A DNA stretch of 64,000 bases, from NCBI GenBank assembly GCA_964030785.1, contig OZ034968.1:50165230-50229229 (forward strand). The letters run 5' to 3'. The first letter of the stretch is position 1; each line of letters starts with the position of its first letter. The notes beneath the pieces were generated by a model. It was not told the DNA's origin, made no database searches, and worked only from the letters and a program-made list of their open reading frames with translations. The DNA is from Siderastrea siderea. Taxonomy: Eukaryota; Cnidaria; Anthozoa; Scleractinia; Rhizangiidae. Shown here piece by piece: positions 10,114-21,838 of this stretch. The translations under genes were made by a program, and so were the position numbers.

Positions 10114-13100
10114 GTAAGAACGAATTTGTAGTTGTCAGACAATACATTTTTTCTCACTAAACCTAACACTGAAGTCATGCAACAGTGAAAGGTGCAAAGG
10201 TCAGAAGCCCTCAACTTGTCACTTACAGCTTCCCCTCCCCCCACAACACACACTTTTTATTATACTAGGAATAATCAGTGATTAATGAAGTACATTCGAA
10301 TGTTAACCATTGGAATTGAGGTTGCTTTTTGAAAGGTCGATCTGGATAAACGTCAAAAACGTGGTGGAGTTTGCACGAGTCAGTGTACTATGAGGATGAG
10401 TTTAATCCAGAGTTGAGTTTGGCAGGGCCATGTTTTTTTTAATAACAAAACCCCAGTATCAACAGTATCTTGCGTTTACATATTTTTTAAGGACTAATAA
10501 ACATTTGCTGTAGTAAAGTTGTGTGACACCTGTTTTGATTTACGGGACAGATAATCAGTTGTTGCAAACATTTCACAAGTAAAGAAATTGTCGTGGTGAC
10601 ATGTTGCAATGCAACAAAAGAGCTGTTAAAATAGTTAAATAGAAAAGAATCATTTTCAGATATGACATAAATCTTAAAATAACAAAGTTGCGTGACACGA
10701 TGCAGGGGACATAATATTCATTAACATGACCGCTTGTGTGTACTCATCGGAAGTTTCACATGTAAATACAGAAATAAACTGAAAAGTTAAAACAACTAAG
10801 CCTGTTTAACCCTTTACCCTTGATAACCTGGAAAAAACATTCGTGCAATGGTCCTCTTGACCTCTTTCTGTTCGCGGCTTCCTCGATAAAGTCTTTTGGC
10901 CGTCGATCTTCGAATGGATTTCCAAGTACTTAATTTAAAAGTCCTGTGTGGACATATAGACAAAACTTTGAAAGTGACTTGCCAAGGCAATTGTTCGAGA
11001 AAGAAATGAATTAAATGCAATACTACATGTCAAGTGCATTAAAATAGCGTGTTTCTCTCATGGACATAATTTGAATGTTGTATGCCAACTGGTTCTTCAT
11101 CGAAGGTGAGAAGGTTTGCAACTAAATGGTGAACTGCAGGTTGATATATGCACCAAGGAGTTATACATACTTTCCTAAGATTTCGATCAAGGATTTGCCA
11201 GTACTCTTTGGTCGATATGTTGCTATTTCAGGCTTGGAACTTCTCTCTTTCGAAATAAGCTTCTTCACAACACAGGTACCTTCGGACATGAAAGCGAGGT
11301 CATTTGCTGTCCGTCCAAGGTCTTTGATGTATTTCCATATCCGGGACCTAACCCGCCCGCCTGTCCACAAATTGAGTTTCTTTCTGCATAATGTTCGTGC
11401 CCAGGCTTCTGTGTTACTCCCGCGTCAAGTTTAGGTTGCATTCTCCTGATGTTGAGTGCAAAAATGCACTAGCTATTGTTTTGAAGATGGGGTTTTTACT
11501 CAAGAAGAAGAACTCAGAGACTATTAGAATAAGGAAATAAAATGACTTGGAGGGACTATTGTTTATTTGTGCCTTCATAGCACTTGCCATTTGTGGCATG
11601 AACACAGCAAGGGTGGAAATGACACTACAAGAGACGCAAATAAACGATTGTCCTGACAAAAGTCATTTTATTATCATTATTATCAATATGCAAGGCCAAA
11701 TAATATCCAGAGAATTTTTCGCAAAGAGCAATTGCAAGTATGCAATGAATTTCTTCATTTCTCACATCATTGGTAATTTCAATGCATGCACCACAATAAG
11801 AAACAAGAAAACCTGTGGTTTATCAAAGACTGGTCCTTACAAGCTGGAGTTAATTTGTAAGTCACTAGAATTAAACTTCTGAATTTTCGTATAGTCCTTT
11901 TATTTTCAGTATTAAAAATGAGGTATAAAAAGGTATAACTTTATTTAAACAGGAAACATTCATGAGCAAGAAGTGCTTGTTACAAAAATGTACAAATGTA
12001 TGTGTATTTAATGCCATAATAGGAAAGCTATGAAATAAATATAATACATACATACACTGTATGTACCCCCCCCCCCCAAATATATACTTCCGTATCTAAA
12101 TGACAGGTATAAATAAAATCGATGCGAGAAAGTGTAAACTATCATGTGAGAGTGGGCGATAACTACTATTTTAGGCACAGAAGGTGCATGTACAAATAAC
12201 TTCACCTAAGTTCAGATTACTTAAGAGCGCGTGTCCATAAAAATTGAACATCGAGCGCAAACTTTAAAATTTCAAAATCGCTGAAACTTGGGCTATTAGT
12301 AGTCCATATTGAGTTATTCATCACTATGTGTTTCATTTCTCGAATACTTTTTCTTTCAGCAGAAATTAATGAGAGTAAAATTCATGGTCAGACATGGGAA
12401 AATTCGCCTTGAAAATTCGCCTTTTTTAAGCAAACTGCTCGCTTAAAATTTAAAGCCACCAGACATCCACTTGTTATCAACTTATTCTCAACTTTTCCGG
12501 AATTTATTTTGTTATTTGCATTAGGATTGAAAATAATTAAGACACTGAGACAGACCTGAGAAAATTCCTCCAATTTGTATAGGGAAATGACTAGTCAAAT
12601 TGAAAAAATAAATTTACCTACTACCTTTACTACAAATAAAATGAAATTCAAATTTAAAGTTACGAATAGATGGCCTTTTAACTGATATGAAACTTTTTCT
12701 GGGGAAATCACATTGTGGTCTGTGACAGAATGCGCAAAATCTCCCAAAATCCTGAAATCCAACAGATTGCATGAGGGACATGACAGATGTGACAAATGTG
12801 GTTTTCGGCATATTTTTGCCCTAACTTGGTCCTGTTGTTGTTATTGGTGTTGAATTTTATTATCTTTTATTTTTTTGAAGAAGACTAACATCAATTGTTT
12901 TATCAAAGTTATCCCTCACTTCCATGAGAGTTTTATGCAGTGCAGAGTACTCTACCTGCTTTTGTTTACATTCGGATGATGTAATGTATGAGCTACTTTA
13001 AGAGTTAATATCAATTGAATGCTGACGCAAATCTTTTAGAAAAATACGAGTCATGGATAATTCAAATTTTAAAGTTTTTAGTTTTCATTGTTTTAGCTAG

Positions 13101-14562
13101 GAGTATTTATATTATTTTCTTGATTCTTGATTATACTATTTTATTTCTCCGTGTTGCGTGGTTGTTAATTCCTGTGGTTGTTAATTTCATTAACAAGTTT
13201 TGCTCCAGATTTCCCACGGCCTATCTTTCGGCTCTGCAAACACTGCGATGGTATTTTCATGCTCTTTTCATAGCAGAACCGAAACGTCTTGCTCATATGA
13301 TAGGTTAGACAAGGGCAAGAGTCTTGAAATACTTAGTTTACGCAATTGCTCAAAGGATATTTCAGGTCATTGTTCCCACCTGTCATTTTCTGGAGTAACC
13401 ACAGAGAGTGAACTTCTACTTGCTAGAGTTGGTGTTTTTAGCGAGGAGGAGACTTCATCTCAAAAATTGGACACTATTGCCCATATCACAGGCGTGAACT
13501 TGAGCTTGGCTGGCGGCAAAACTCTACCAAGTGCTGTGTACCAAACATGTGTGGGGGTTTTGTTTCCTTACAAGTGTTTTTGGTGGCTTAAAAAGATTTT
13601 TCCTTTGCTGGGGCACTGCCCACAACAGGCCTACATACTGCAAGGACCTACACTGTAAATTGCAGCCTAAAACTGAGCTAGAAACTTTCAAAATTGGGGA
13701 ACCTAGTACGTTCATTTTCATCTAAAAGGCAGGAAATTTGCTAGATGCCAGCATAGTGTCAACGTTTATAGAACACAGACTACCCTTCTATTCTTATAAA
13801 CCTATTGCAGTTATGTTTTGAGTGCCCCTTTTTTGTTTTCATGTCAAGATCATAGTTTTTATCTTGTGGTTGCTGTGGCAACCGTGAGATATTGTGGTGG
13901 AGTTGAGCACATTCCTGAGCAAACTCCTGTCGATATTTGTGCGAGCTCTCGTGTAGACTCCTTGATGTTCGAGAGTTGTTCAGTATTCCCAAGAGGGAAT
14001 CTTCGCTGTTTCATTGGGCTATGTTTCAGACAGTTTGTCTTACTGGGTTATTTTGGGATCTAATAAAGGTAGGATGTGATGTATCAGATAACTTGGGTCT
14101 CCGTAGATTCCTGCTGGTTGGTGTAATAACTTGTGTCACTTATCAGTGATTTCACACTCAGTAATATTTAATATATTGTAACAAAATTTAGACAAATAAC
14201 ATTAGATTGCAAAGATATTTGTGGGTGGATTGCAATGTGCTGTTAGAATACAGTAGTTTGGTTTTGTTGTTGTGGTGTAGGGCAAGCTGTTCCGTAATTG
14301 GGGTGATTTGTTGACAGTTTCCGCTGTGTGATATTTTTAGTTGATGACACTGGCCTCCGAAGCAGCCTAGCCTGATGTTACACAGACATTCCTTTCTTGG
14401 GAATGCCAAAGATCCTTCAAACATAGTGAAACTACACAAAAGTTCCCAGAGTTGAGCTCTCGTGTGAAATGGGATGTGCTGACATGGCCTCGACTGCCCA
14501 TGTAACCTTGTTGTTTGCTATGACAACCATGAGATGAAAATGCAAGAAAAAAAAGGCAGGTT
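10114..14562. other. Intron sequence without recognisable gene
   Basis: Mostly AT-rich. A 97-codon frame at 13015-13308 encodes two hydrophobic stretches but starts without clear context and matches nothing I know. A C13 run is at about 12066. AGGTATAACTTTATTTAAACAG at about 11930-11954 resembles a LINE 3' tail on the minus strand. Nothing else is supportable. Confidence 0.45.
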
Positions 14563-14567
14563 ATGTG

Positions 14568-14758
14568 TGTTATGTTATCCGCAAACTGCTAACAGGAGTC
14601 ACCAGATAACTCGATTCAACTTCTTTATTCTAGCAAAGGCACTCTAACAAGATTGCACAAGATACTATATACGAGACTCTCAATCAATATGTAATTGTCA
14701 ATTGTTCATGCGGTATCTAATCTCTAGCGATCACGTGTAACTGTAACATAACACAACA
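14568..14758 (-). repeat. 3' LTR (191 bp)
   Basis: On the + strand it starts TGTTATGTTATCCGC and ends ACACAACA. It differs from the other LTR at one C/T near its start and at three bases in the ATCAATATGTAATTG segment. Confidence 0.95.
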
Positions 14759-14774
14759 TCCTCCCTACTTCCCT
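14759..14774 (-). promoter_or_regulatory. Polypurine tract
   Basis: On the minus strand the 16 bases directly next to the 3' LTR read AGGGAAGTAGGGAGGA, a purine-rich plus-strand primer typical of LTR retroelements. Confidence 0.8.
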
Positions 14775-14913
14775 ACTGTCCCTACTTCAAACTTAAATCA
14801 GAAATAAAAAATCAAAGTTTAAATCAACTGTCTTTCAGTGCTTGCCTTAAGTGTTCCTAAATCAAAGTTCAAATCAGATTTCTTTTTTTTTTTTTTTAAT
14901 GCTCCGTACGCTC

Positions 14914-17900
14914 TTAACGGATATAGTCCTTCAACCACCCGGGTGGTTTAGTCACACGTCGCGGGTGGGTTGAAGTGTGATCAGGGATGGTCTTGTGATC
15001 AGGGATGGCCTTGTGTTGCACACCGTCAGGACCTGCACTGGGTGTTTCTGCTTGCTGGACTGCCTTCTCTGTTGTTCGTTGTATCTCCCTGGACCTGAGC
15101 TTTAGGGTATCCGGCAGTGGGCTGGCATGTCCCTGAGGCTGTTCCACTGGAGCACTGGGGTTGTCCATTGATTCCTTGGTTTTCCTCAAGTGGAATCTGT
15201 TTCGGCGGTATGTGTCGCCATTAGCAGTCTCAACAGTGTACGATCTTTCATCAAGTCGCTCTTTGACCATTGCTTTCTCCCAGGTCTTCTTTCTAGCTAC
15301 AAAGGGCTGCATCCTCACTACGTCCCCATTAGCTAGTGGTTCTAGCTCCTCGGCAGACTTGTTGTAGTGTTGTGCTTGCTTTTCTTGGCGCTTCTTGAGG
15401 GCAGTTATTTCCGTGTCAGGTACCACTGAACGCGGTTTTAGCAGCTCTCTTGCGGTTGGGAGAAGGGTCTTCGTTCGCCTATTCATCAACCGCTGAGCGG
15501 GGCTTGACTCCATCCCCTGTGTTGGAGTATTTCGGTGATCCAAGATTGCCAAGTATGGATCCGTTCCTGCATCTGTGGTCTTGCGTAGAAGTCGTTCCGC
15601 GGTCTTTACTGCTGACTCCACTTTCCCGTTTCCTTTGCTGTTGTAAGGACTTGTGGGTGTGTGTTCAAACTCGTACTCTGCTGCAAAGTTGGCAAATTCT
15701 TGTGACTTAAACTGGGGGCCATTATCTGTAACCACCTGGTCTGGGATGCCGTAACGTGCGAAGTGGTCTTTAAGCTTGGCGATTACGGTGGTCGCCTTTG
15801 CATCTGTGGGAAGTTTGTCGATTTCCCAAAAGTTGCTGTAGTAATCCACGGTTGTTAGGTACTCCTTGCCATTCAGCTCAAAGATATCAACTCCGATCTT
15901 CTCCCAAGGTCGTGAGGGGACATCGTGTGAGGCTAGCGGTTCTTTCTGCGGGCTTGTCTCAAACTTTCGGCATGTTTCGCAGGTTTCTATCATCTGCTTG
16001 ATTTCGGCTGAGAATCCAGGCCAGAATACAGATTCTCTTGCTCTGCGCAGACAGGCGTCGATCCCCATGTGGGAGGAGTGTAGCTTCGACTTGATCATCG
16101 GACGCAGGCTTTGAGGTACAACCACTCGTTGGCCACGGAAGATGAGTCCATCTTGAATTGTGAGCTCATCTCGGATGCTGAAAAACGGATGCACTTGCGG
16201 GGCTACCTTACTCTTGTCTTCAGGCCAACCATGTGTGATGACACACTTGAGTTCTTGGAGAGACGGGTCATTTCTTGTTTCTCTCCTGATCTCTTCTAGC
16301 CTCTCCTCGGCTATGGGCAGATAGCTCGCCATGTTGATGTACTCAAACTCGCGATCTTGAGGGTTACCTTCTGTGGGAAGGTATGCCCTAGACAGTGTGT
16401 CAGCAAGGTGCATGTTCTTTCCACGCTCATAGGTTACTTCAAAGGTGTATTTCTGGAGTCGCATCATCATTCCTTGAAGTCTTCTAGGGGCTACTGCGAG
16501 GGGCTTTGCCAGTATGGACTCCAATGGCTTGTGGTCGCTGGACACCCTTACGTGGCGGCCAAACGTGTACTGGTTGAACTTCTCCAGCGTGAACACAATT
16601 GCGAGCATCTCCTTCTCGATTTGTGCGTACCTCTGCTCTGTATCAGTGAGGGAGCGGCTTGCGTAGGCAATTGGTCTACCATCCTGTAGTAGAGCAGCAC
16701 CGAGGCCCTTCTGACTTGCATCACATTGAATACTTAAGGGTCGGTCAGGCTGATAATAGCTTAGAACTGGGGCCTGCGATACTAATCGTTTAACTGCCTT
16801 GAAGGCTTCGTCTTGCTCTTCGCTCCACGTCCACTCTGCATCTTTCCTGGTTAGCCTTCTGAGAGGTTCCATAACGTAAGCCAGTTGTGGCAGAAATTTG
16901 GAGAGATAATTGACGAATCCATTTAGCCTTTGGACTCCCTCGGTGTCTGTTGGGGGTGTCATTTCTTGTACTGCGCGGGCTTTGTCGGGATCGATCTTGA
17001 GGCCATTGTTAGTGAAGAGGTGACCCATGAAGGCTACTTCTTGTCGTCTCACTTTGAGCTTGTCTTTGTTTAGTGCTATCCCCCTCTCTCGACATCTTTG
17101 CAGGAGTGCTTTTAGATGTCTGTCATGGTCCTCAGTCGCTTCTTTCAGGTCTTTACCTACACCATATACCAGGATGTTGTCAGTAATGTCGAGTATTCCC
17201 TCGAGCCCTTCCAAGGCTTGGTTCACCCGTTTCTGAAATATTTCGGAAGATACAGAGAGACCAAAGGGGAGTCGCAGCCACCGATACCTTCTGTAGGGTG
17301 TTGAGAATGTCGTGAGAAGACTGGACTTTTTGTCGAGGACACAGTGCCAGTAGCCTGCCTTGAGGTCTACCGTTGAAAATACTTTGGCTTGTGCTAGTTC
17401 GGGTAGCACATCATCTAAGATTGGTAGCTGATAGGTTTCTCTTTTCAGCACTGCATTAAGGTGCTTCGGGTCAATGCATATTCGTAGGGCTCCTGACTTC
17501 TTGGTAGCGATGGCTAGGCTGCTGACCCACGGAGTTGGTTCCTCTACTTGGGCCAACACTCCTAACTTGACATACTTGTCTAGCTCTTCTTTGAGCTTTG
17601 CTTTAAGAGCAGTGGGGACCCTTCGTGGCGGAATTATCACAGGGCTTGCATTGTCCTCAGTTTCGAGATGTACGGTTCCCGGCAATGTTCCTACTTCTCG
17701 CTCGAAGATATCTGCGTATTCTTGAACAATCTTCTCGGTAGATGTTAATTGGTGGACTTCTGGTTGAGATGGTCTGGTAGGAGGAGCTGTTATGAAATTC
17801 GAGTTGTTTATGTTGATCAATTTCATTTGTTGGGCTGCACGTGCTCCGATAAGTGGGGTAAATGATTCATGAACGACGACGAACTCGATCGAATACCTCT

Positions 17901-19074
17901 TTTGGTTCTTCGGATTACGCACGGTCACGCGTGTTGAGCCGACTGGGGTGACGTTTGTTCCATTCCACATGCGCAGTGACTTCTTTGACGGCTTGATCGC
18001 ACAGTTCCCGACATATTTGAGTGGTAAAATGTTCACTGACGCTCCGCAGTCGACTTGAAATGATAGTGGGCTGCCGTTTATCATCATCTCTGCATAAATT
18101 TCCTTTGGGTATTCGTTGTCTGAAACTTGAGATATGTATTCTTCTTTGAGGCAGATGCTAGTGATAAATTCTACATTGCTGTCGGTATCTGTTTCGTCTT
18201 CCACGACCTGGTTTATTCTCCGATCCTTTTTGCAGACACTTGCGAAATGATTCCTGCCATTGCATTTCTGGCACTGCTTTCCCCATGCGGGACATTTCTT
18301 CTTGTTCATCTCATGTTTGTTTCCACAAAAGTGACACGTTTTCGTGACGCGCGTTGGTGGTGGATCATCTCGAGACTTCTCATTCCGATCATTCCTCCGT
18401 TTCCGATCACTCCGCCAAGGCTTTCCTTTGCCACGTGTCGGATCTTCAACTTTATTTACCGCTTCTAAATTACTTCCAGAGGCAATTTCTTTCATTTGCG
18501 AGCTTGTGGCTTCGTTGCTACGGCAAATGTCAATGCATTTCTCTAATGTGAGCTTGCGTTCCTGAAGCAACTTTTGTCTCGTGTGTTTACTTTGTACGCC
18601 AAACACAATCCTATCTCTGACTAATGAGTCATGCAGGGATCCAAAATTACAGGTTTTGGCGAGATTTCTTAGGGCTGAAACGAAAGCATCGATTCCCTCT
18701 GAGGGTTCTTGGTTTCTACTGTTAAACCTGTATCGTTCAAACGTCTCGTTTATCCGTCCAACCGTGTATTCTTCAAATTTCTCAATCACTTTGTCGAGCT
18801 TCTTACGATCGCTTTCATCATCAAACGAGAACCCATTGAACGTTTTCAGTGCCTCAGAACCGATACAATGCAAGAATAGAGCTACTTTATATTCTTCTGT
18901 CTGCTTTTCCAGACCAGTAATTATCGCAGAATTGGTCCATACCTGATGGAAGTGTTTCCAATTGGCTGCTAGGTCGCCACTAAAGCTTAAGGGTGCAGGC
19001 GGTTGAATGGAGGACGATTGCATAATGACTTGCGCTTGCTGAGGCGCTGGTGCTTGTGCGGGCGGATCAGGCAT
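14914..19074 (-). CDS. Gag-Pol polyprotein of Ty3/gypsy-type element
   Basis: A single uninterrupted frame of 1386 codons; Gag and Pol are fused without a frameshift. Order: Gag (1-240); two zinc knuckles (CX2CX3HX6C at 247-261, CX2CX4HX4C at 268-281); aspartic protease with DCGA at 342-345 instead of the usual DSGA/DTGA; reverse transcriptase with VDLKAGYW near 570 and LPFGL near 603; RNase H with QCDAS at 783-787; integrase with an HHCC zinc site (999-1035) and D1063, D1117, E1153 (D-35-E); chromodomain not seen. At 631-635 the catalytic box reads TDNIL, where an active enzyme has two aspartates, so the second Asp is Asn633. The product would copy RNA and integrate cDNA. The reading frame is open, but the polymerase is probably dead. 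Confidence 0.95.
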   Translation of the reverse strand: MPDPPAQAPAPQQAQVIMQSSSIQPPAPLSFSGDLAANWKHFHQVWTNSAIITGLEKQTEEYKVALFLHCIGSEALKTFNGFSFDDESDRKKLDKVIEKFEEYTVGRINETFERYRFNSRNQEPSEGIDAFVSALRNLAKTCNFGSLHDSLVRDRIVFGVQSKHTRQKLLQERKLTLEKCIDICRSNEATSSQMKEIASGSNLEAVNKVEDPTRGKGKPWRSDRKRRNDRNEKSRDDPPPTRVTKTCHFCGNKHEMNKKKCPAWGKQCQKCNGRNHFASVCKKDRRINQVVEDETDTDSNVEFITSICLKEEYISQVSDNEYPKEIYAEMMINGSPLSFQVDCGASVNILPLKYVGNCAIKPSKKSLRMWNGTNVTPVGSTRVTVRNPKNQKRYSIEFVVVHESFTPLIGARAAQQMKLININNSNFITAPPTRPSQPEVHQLTSTEKIVQEYADIFEREVGTLPGTVHLETEDNASPVIIPPRRVPTALKAKLKEELDKYVKLGVLAQVEEPTPWVSSLAIATKKSGALRICIDPKHLNAVLKRETYQLPILDDVLPELAQAKVFSTVDLKAGYWHCVLDKKSSLLTTFSTPYRRYRWLRLPFGLSVSSEIFQKRVNQALEGLEGILDITDNILVYGVGKDLKEATEDHDRHLKALLQRCRERGIALNKDKLKVRRQEVAFMGHLFTNNGLKIDPDKARAVQEMTPPTDTEGVQRLNGFVNYLSKFLPQLAYVMEPLRRLTRKDAEWTWSEEQDEAFKAVKRLVSQAPVLSYYQPDRPLSIQCDASQKGLGAALLQDGRPIAYASRSLTDTEQRYAQIEKEMLAIVFTLEKFNQYTFGRHVRVSSDHKPLESILAKPLAVAPRRLQGMMMRLQKYTFEVTYERGKNMHLADTLSRAYLPTEGNPQDREFEYINMASYLPIAEERLEEIRRETRNDPSLQELKCVITHGWPEDKSKVAPQVHPFFSIRDELTIQDGLIFRGQRVVVPQSLRPMIKSKLHSSHMGIDACLRRARESVFWPGFSAEIKQMIETCETCRKFETSPQKEPLASHDVPSRPWEKIGVDIFELNGKEYLTTVDYYSNFWEIDKLPTDAKATTVIAKLKDHFARYGIPDQVVTDNGPQFKSQEFANFAAEYEFEHTPTSPYNSKGNGKVESAVKTAERLLRKTTDAGTDPYLAILDHRNTPTQGMESSPAQRLMNRRTKTLLPTARELLKPRSVVPDTEITALKKRQEKQAQHYNKSAEELEPLANGDVVRMQPFVARKKTWEKAMVKERLDERSYTVETANGDTYRRNRFHLRKTKESMDNPSAPVEQPQGHASPLPDTLKLRSREIQRTTEKAVQQAETPSAGPDGVQHKAIPDHKTIPDHTSTHPRRVTKPPGWLKDYIR

Positions 19075-19115
19075 CGTTGGACGTCTTGACTGTCTTTACT
19101 GTCTTCTAATTTACC

Positions 19116-19133
19116 CTGACACCGCTGCCACCA
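19116..19133 (-). promoter_or_regulatory. Primer-binding site
   Basis: Minus-strand sequence directly after the 5' LTR reads TGGTGGCAGCGGTGTCAG, beginning with TGG as expected for pairing with a tRNA CCA end. I do not assign the tRNA. Confidence 0.7.
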
Positions 19134-19324
19134 TGTTATGTTATCTGCAAACTGCTAACAGGAGTCACCAGATAACTCGATTCAACTTCTTTATTCTAGC
19201 AAAGGCACTCTAACAAGATTGCACAAGATACTATATACGAGACTCTCAATCAATACATTATTGTCAATTGTTCATGCGGTATCTAATCTCTAGCGATCAC
19301 GTGTAACTGTAACATAACACAACA
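19134..19324 (-). repeat. 5' LTR (191 bp)
   Basis: Same boundaries and length as the 3' LTR. The target copy ATGTG follows at 19325-19329. Confidence 0.95.
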
Positions 19325-19513
19325 ATGTGTTAACCATTTACAAAAAAATATCCAGACACTTTGGTTGGAATGTAAATGGTAAGGCTATTTTGGTTTGGTT
19401 TCCAAAGTAAACAGAACGTCTCAGTGAGGTAGTCCAAAATTATAGCAGGAGTTAGGGGAGTACTGCAGTTGTGGTTAAGGCAGAGCTTTGGCTTTGTTGT
19501 TGCGTGACAGCAT

Positions 19514-20236
19514 TCATCTTGTTGATGCTTGTGTCCGAAGTGGACAACCTACAGCTGTAGAAGTGCTGTTAGTATTCTCGCTTAAAATTCGAGATATTTC
19601 CTTCTGGTGTTTAGCGCTTGCAACCCTGTGATAATCTTTGATGGAGTTTTCTCGTTTATGGCCAGAAAGCTGGATTATCTGATAGCTTGGGTCATTTTCT
19701 TCGCACAAATCATTCAGCATAGTTTTTCTAGTGCTGTGATTTCTTACATTTTTCTCTTTGTTTAAGCCAGCTTTCTCCCCTATTCCCTTTAACAGCTTAC
19801 CAAGGCTATTTATGCCAAGTCTTTGGTTTTTGTACCAAAAGTCGCCTATGGGATTCACAATGGGTTGAAGGTAAAAGGGCACGTTTTTGTAGAGCATAGG
19901 CTCTGGTCGGCAATTTTCCTAAGCAAACTTTTTTGTCTGCTCCATCTTGTCCTTTCAATATTCATTTGGCTTTGGCCTTTTCTTTTCACCTTAAGTTCTT
20001 TCCTTGTAGGCTTGAAAACTTCATGATGCTTGGCAAATTTGCGGCTTTCAATCAAAGATTATTCAATGACATACTGTTGTTACTTCAAATGCCACTCAAT
20101 TGAGTTTGTTAAACTTGTCAAGGAGTCAGGCTCATACTCCTCTTCATCTGCCTTTCAAATCTCCAGAATGTTATTCAATTCTGCAAGAGGAATTTCAGTC
20201 AGACTTCTTTCCTCTGAACGAGGTGGTTCTTGAATG
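19514..20236 (-). pseudogene. DUF3504/KIAA1958-type tyrosine recombinase, decayed
   Basis: The 127-codon frame 19514-19897 holds the C-terminal half of the catalytic core: RNHSTRKTML with the catalytic Arg, QLSGHKRENSI with the conserved His, and DYHRV with the nucleophilic Tyr. To the right, minus-strand translation in one constant frame (20236 down to about 19900) gives the N-terminal part of the same family (SLTEIPLAELNNIL, EEYEPDSLTSL) but with three stop codons. The central part of the core, including the first catalytic Arg block, is missing. Such domains, related to Crypton recombinases and to ZMYM2/QRICH1/KIAA1958 proteins, are multicopy in cnidarians. This copy is dead. Confidence 0.8.
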
Positions 20237-20444
20237 AAATTGACAAACTTGCTGACATCCAAAGTTATTCTCTCAGTTACTTTTCTTGGGTTTAACTTTG
20301 CTCCTCAACGAAAACATCAACTTCTTGATCAGTCAGCAGTACTTTTTTGTTCAAATCTTCATTTTCTGCTGACCTCAAAATTAAAGGCAAGCGAAAAAAT
20401 TGGCTCTGACATGGCTGAAACAACACTTAAAGAAACTGGAAATG

Positions 20445-21838
20445 TACCCTGCGAGCAGTGGTTCCCGGCAAACGAGTCCCCAACTCTGGATGAATAAGTT
20501 AACTCCATACCAGGAAAACCGGTTTCAAACTGGTTTGATGCATGCGCTGACGCTTAGGACTGCTGTGATTCACGTGCCTATTATTTAAGGATCTTCTTGG
20601 TCATTGTACGAGTCAAGCATGATATCCAATAAGGCTAATTTACATGCTGCGATTTGTCCGCCCGATTTGTTGGCCACGATAAATTGGAAAGTGGAATCAG
20701 TTTATGTACAGTGCAAGCACTGCACATGCATTTTTTATAGTCCAAACTTAAAAACAAAAAACAAAATGGTAGGTGATAGAAAGTTAGTTTGTTTTCAGCT
20801 AAAATACCGCAGATATAATTTGTTTTGCGCCAGTTGTTTTGCAGGTTGCGTTTTCGTTCTTAAGTCAGGACCGACACGCGAAAATCTGTGAAGCAGTGAC
20901 AGATTTTCCTGAATCGGCCGACTTGTCGGATTAGAGTTGCGCGTGCATCGGATCACCATTCACACGCCCCGATTTGCTCCCTGATTTGTCATGGCCGACA
21001 AATCGGCCCGACAAGTCGCAGCGTGTAAATTAGCCTATAGATAGATGTGCTGGTCAAGCTCATTCACCGATATTTTACTTCATTACGGAGCACATTCTTT
21101 TCACACCGAATTATAAATGCAATGACCGGACTCAATCTGTAGTGCCAGTAGGGATGCTAAAGCGAAAGTTTCAAAGCCTTCGATGCCTAAGAACAACACT
21201 TCGATTTTTCCATAAACTAATCCCTGGAATTGCGGAAAAGGAGGAGAAACAATAACAAGGTTTGCGAACAGAAAATTTGAAAATCAGATATGCTAGTGAT
21301 GCAGTCCGCTCAGCTATCTTCAGTAAGTTTTGTTTTTATAAATTCATGACTGCATATTTCAGTTGAAATGAATATCCATCCTGTGTGATAATAACAAAGA
21401 AAATAAAAACTATTAATAAATTTAAAGAGTTTCTTGTACCTGAAAGGAATGTGAAGTGTTCTCACTTTATCTAGTGCTGATTTTCAAAACCTTCATGAGT
21501 GAGTGTTCAGCGAGTGTTCTCTGAATATTTTGGGTCGTGTGGAGGAGGTTCCCTTTAATACAAACAAACATTCCTTGATTTCTTGGTCATTAAAAAGCCC
21601 CCAAAATGCTAAAAATAATCGAAAGCCCTTTTACTAGCAGAAAAACCTGGCACAAAGACCTTTTTTCGGTCGTTCGTCCAGGGCACGTGTTTGCGCTGAT
21701 TGGCCAAAATCTGACAGCTCAGACAATGGGCACTCCGTCACTCACGCATGCTCGATGAAAATTCAAACGATTGCTTGCAGTGGTTCCACTCGTTCGCTGT
21801 AGGGATAACAGGAAGGAACCACTGCTCGCAGGGTACTG
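20445..21838. mobile_element. Putative MITE with 22-bp inverted ends
   Basis: GTACCCTGCGAGCAGTGG at 20445 is found inverted at 21817-21838 (GGAACCACTGCTCGCAGGGT). The enclosed 1.4 kb has no transposase frame and contains another complete MITE (20632-21036). The target duplication is uncertain: CTGGAAAT flanks both ends but partly overlaps internal sequence. Confidence 0.55.
20632..21036. mobile_element. MITE, nested, ~405 bp
   Basis: Inverted ends of about 55 bp: left starts AGGCTAATTTACATGCTGCG, right is its diverged reverse complement (CGCAGCGTGTAAATTAGCCT). It is flanked by ATA on both sides (20629-20631, 21037-21039). No open frame of note. Confidence 0.75.

Larger units (their letters stand above)
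14563..19329 (-). mobile_element. Complete Ty3/gypsy-type LTR retrotransposon
   Basis: Two 191-bp LTRs (14568-14758 and 19134-19324) begin TG and end CA. Both are flanked by the 5-bp duplication ATGTG (14563-14567 and 19325-19329). The element reads on the minus strand: 5' LTR on the right, then primer-binding site, one Gag-Pol frame, polypurine tract, 3' LTR. The LTRs differ at about four of 191 positions (three clustered), which suggests a recent insertion. It lies in CHMP7 intron 1, antisense to the host gene. Confidence 0.95.

Noticed and set aside
13015..13308. Two-transmembrane small protein
   Set aside because: Hydrophobicity arises from T-rich DNA; no homology, poor start context; kept only as a note.
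15161..18946. Many + strand open frames across the gypsy element
   Set aside because: They are shadows of the 1386-codon minus-strand polyprotein and carry no family motifs.
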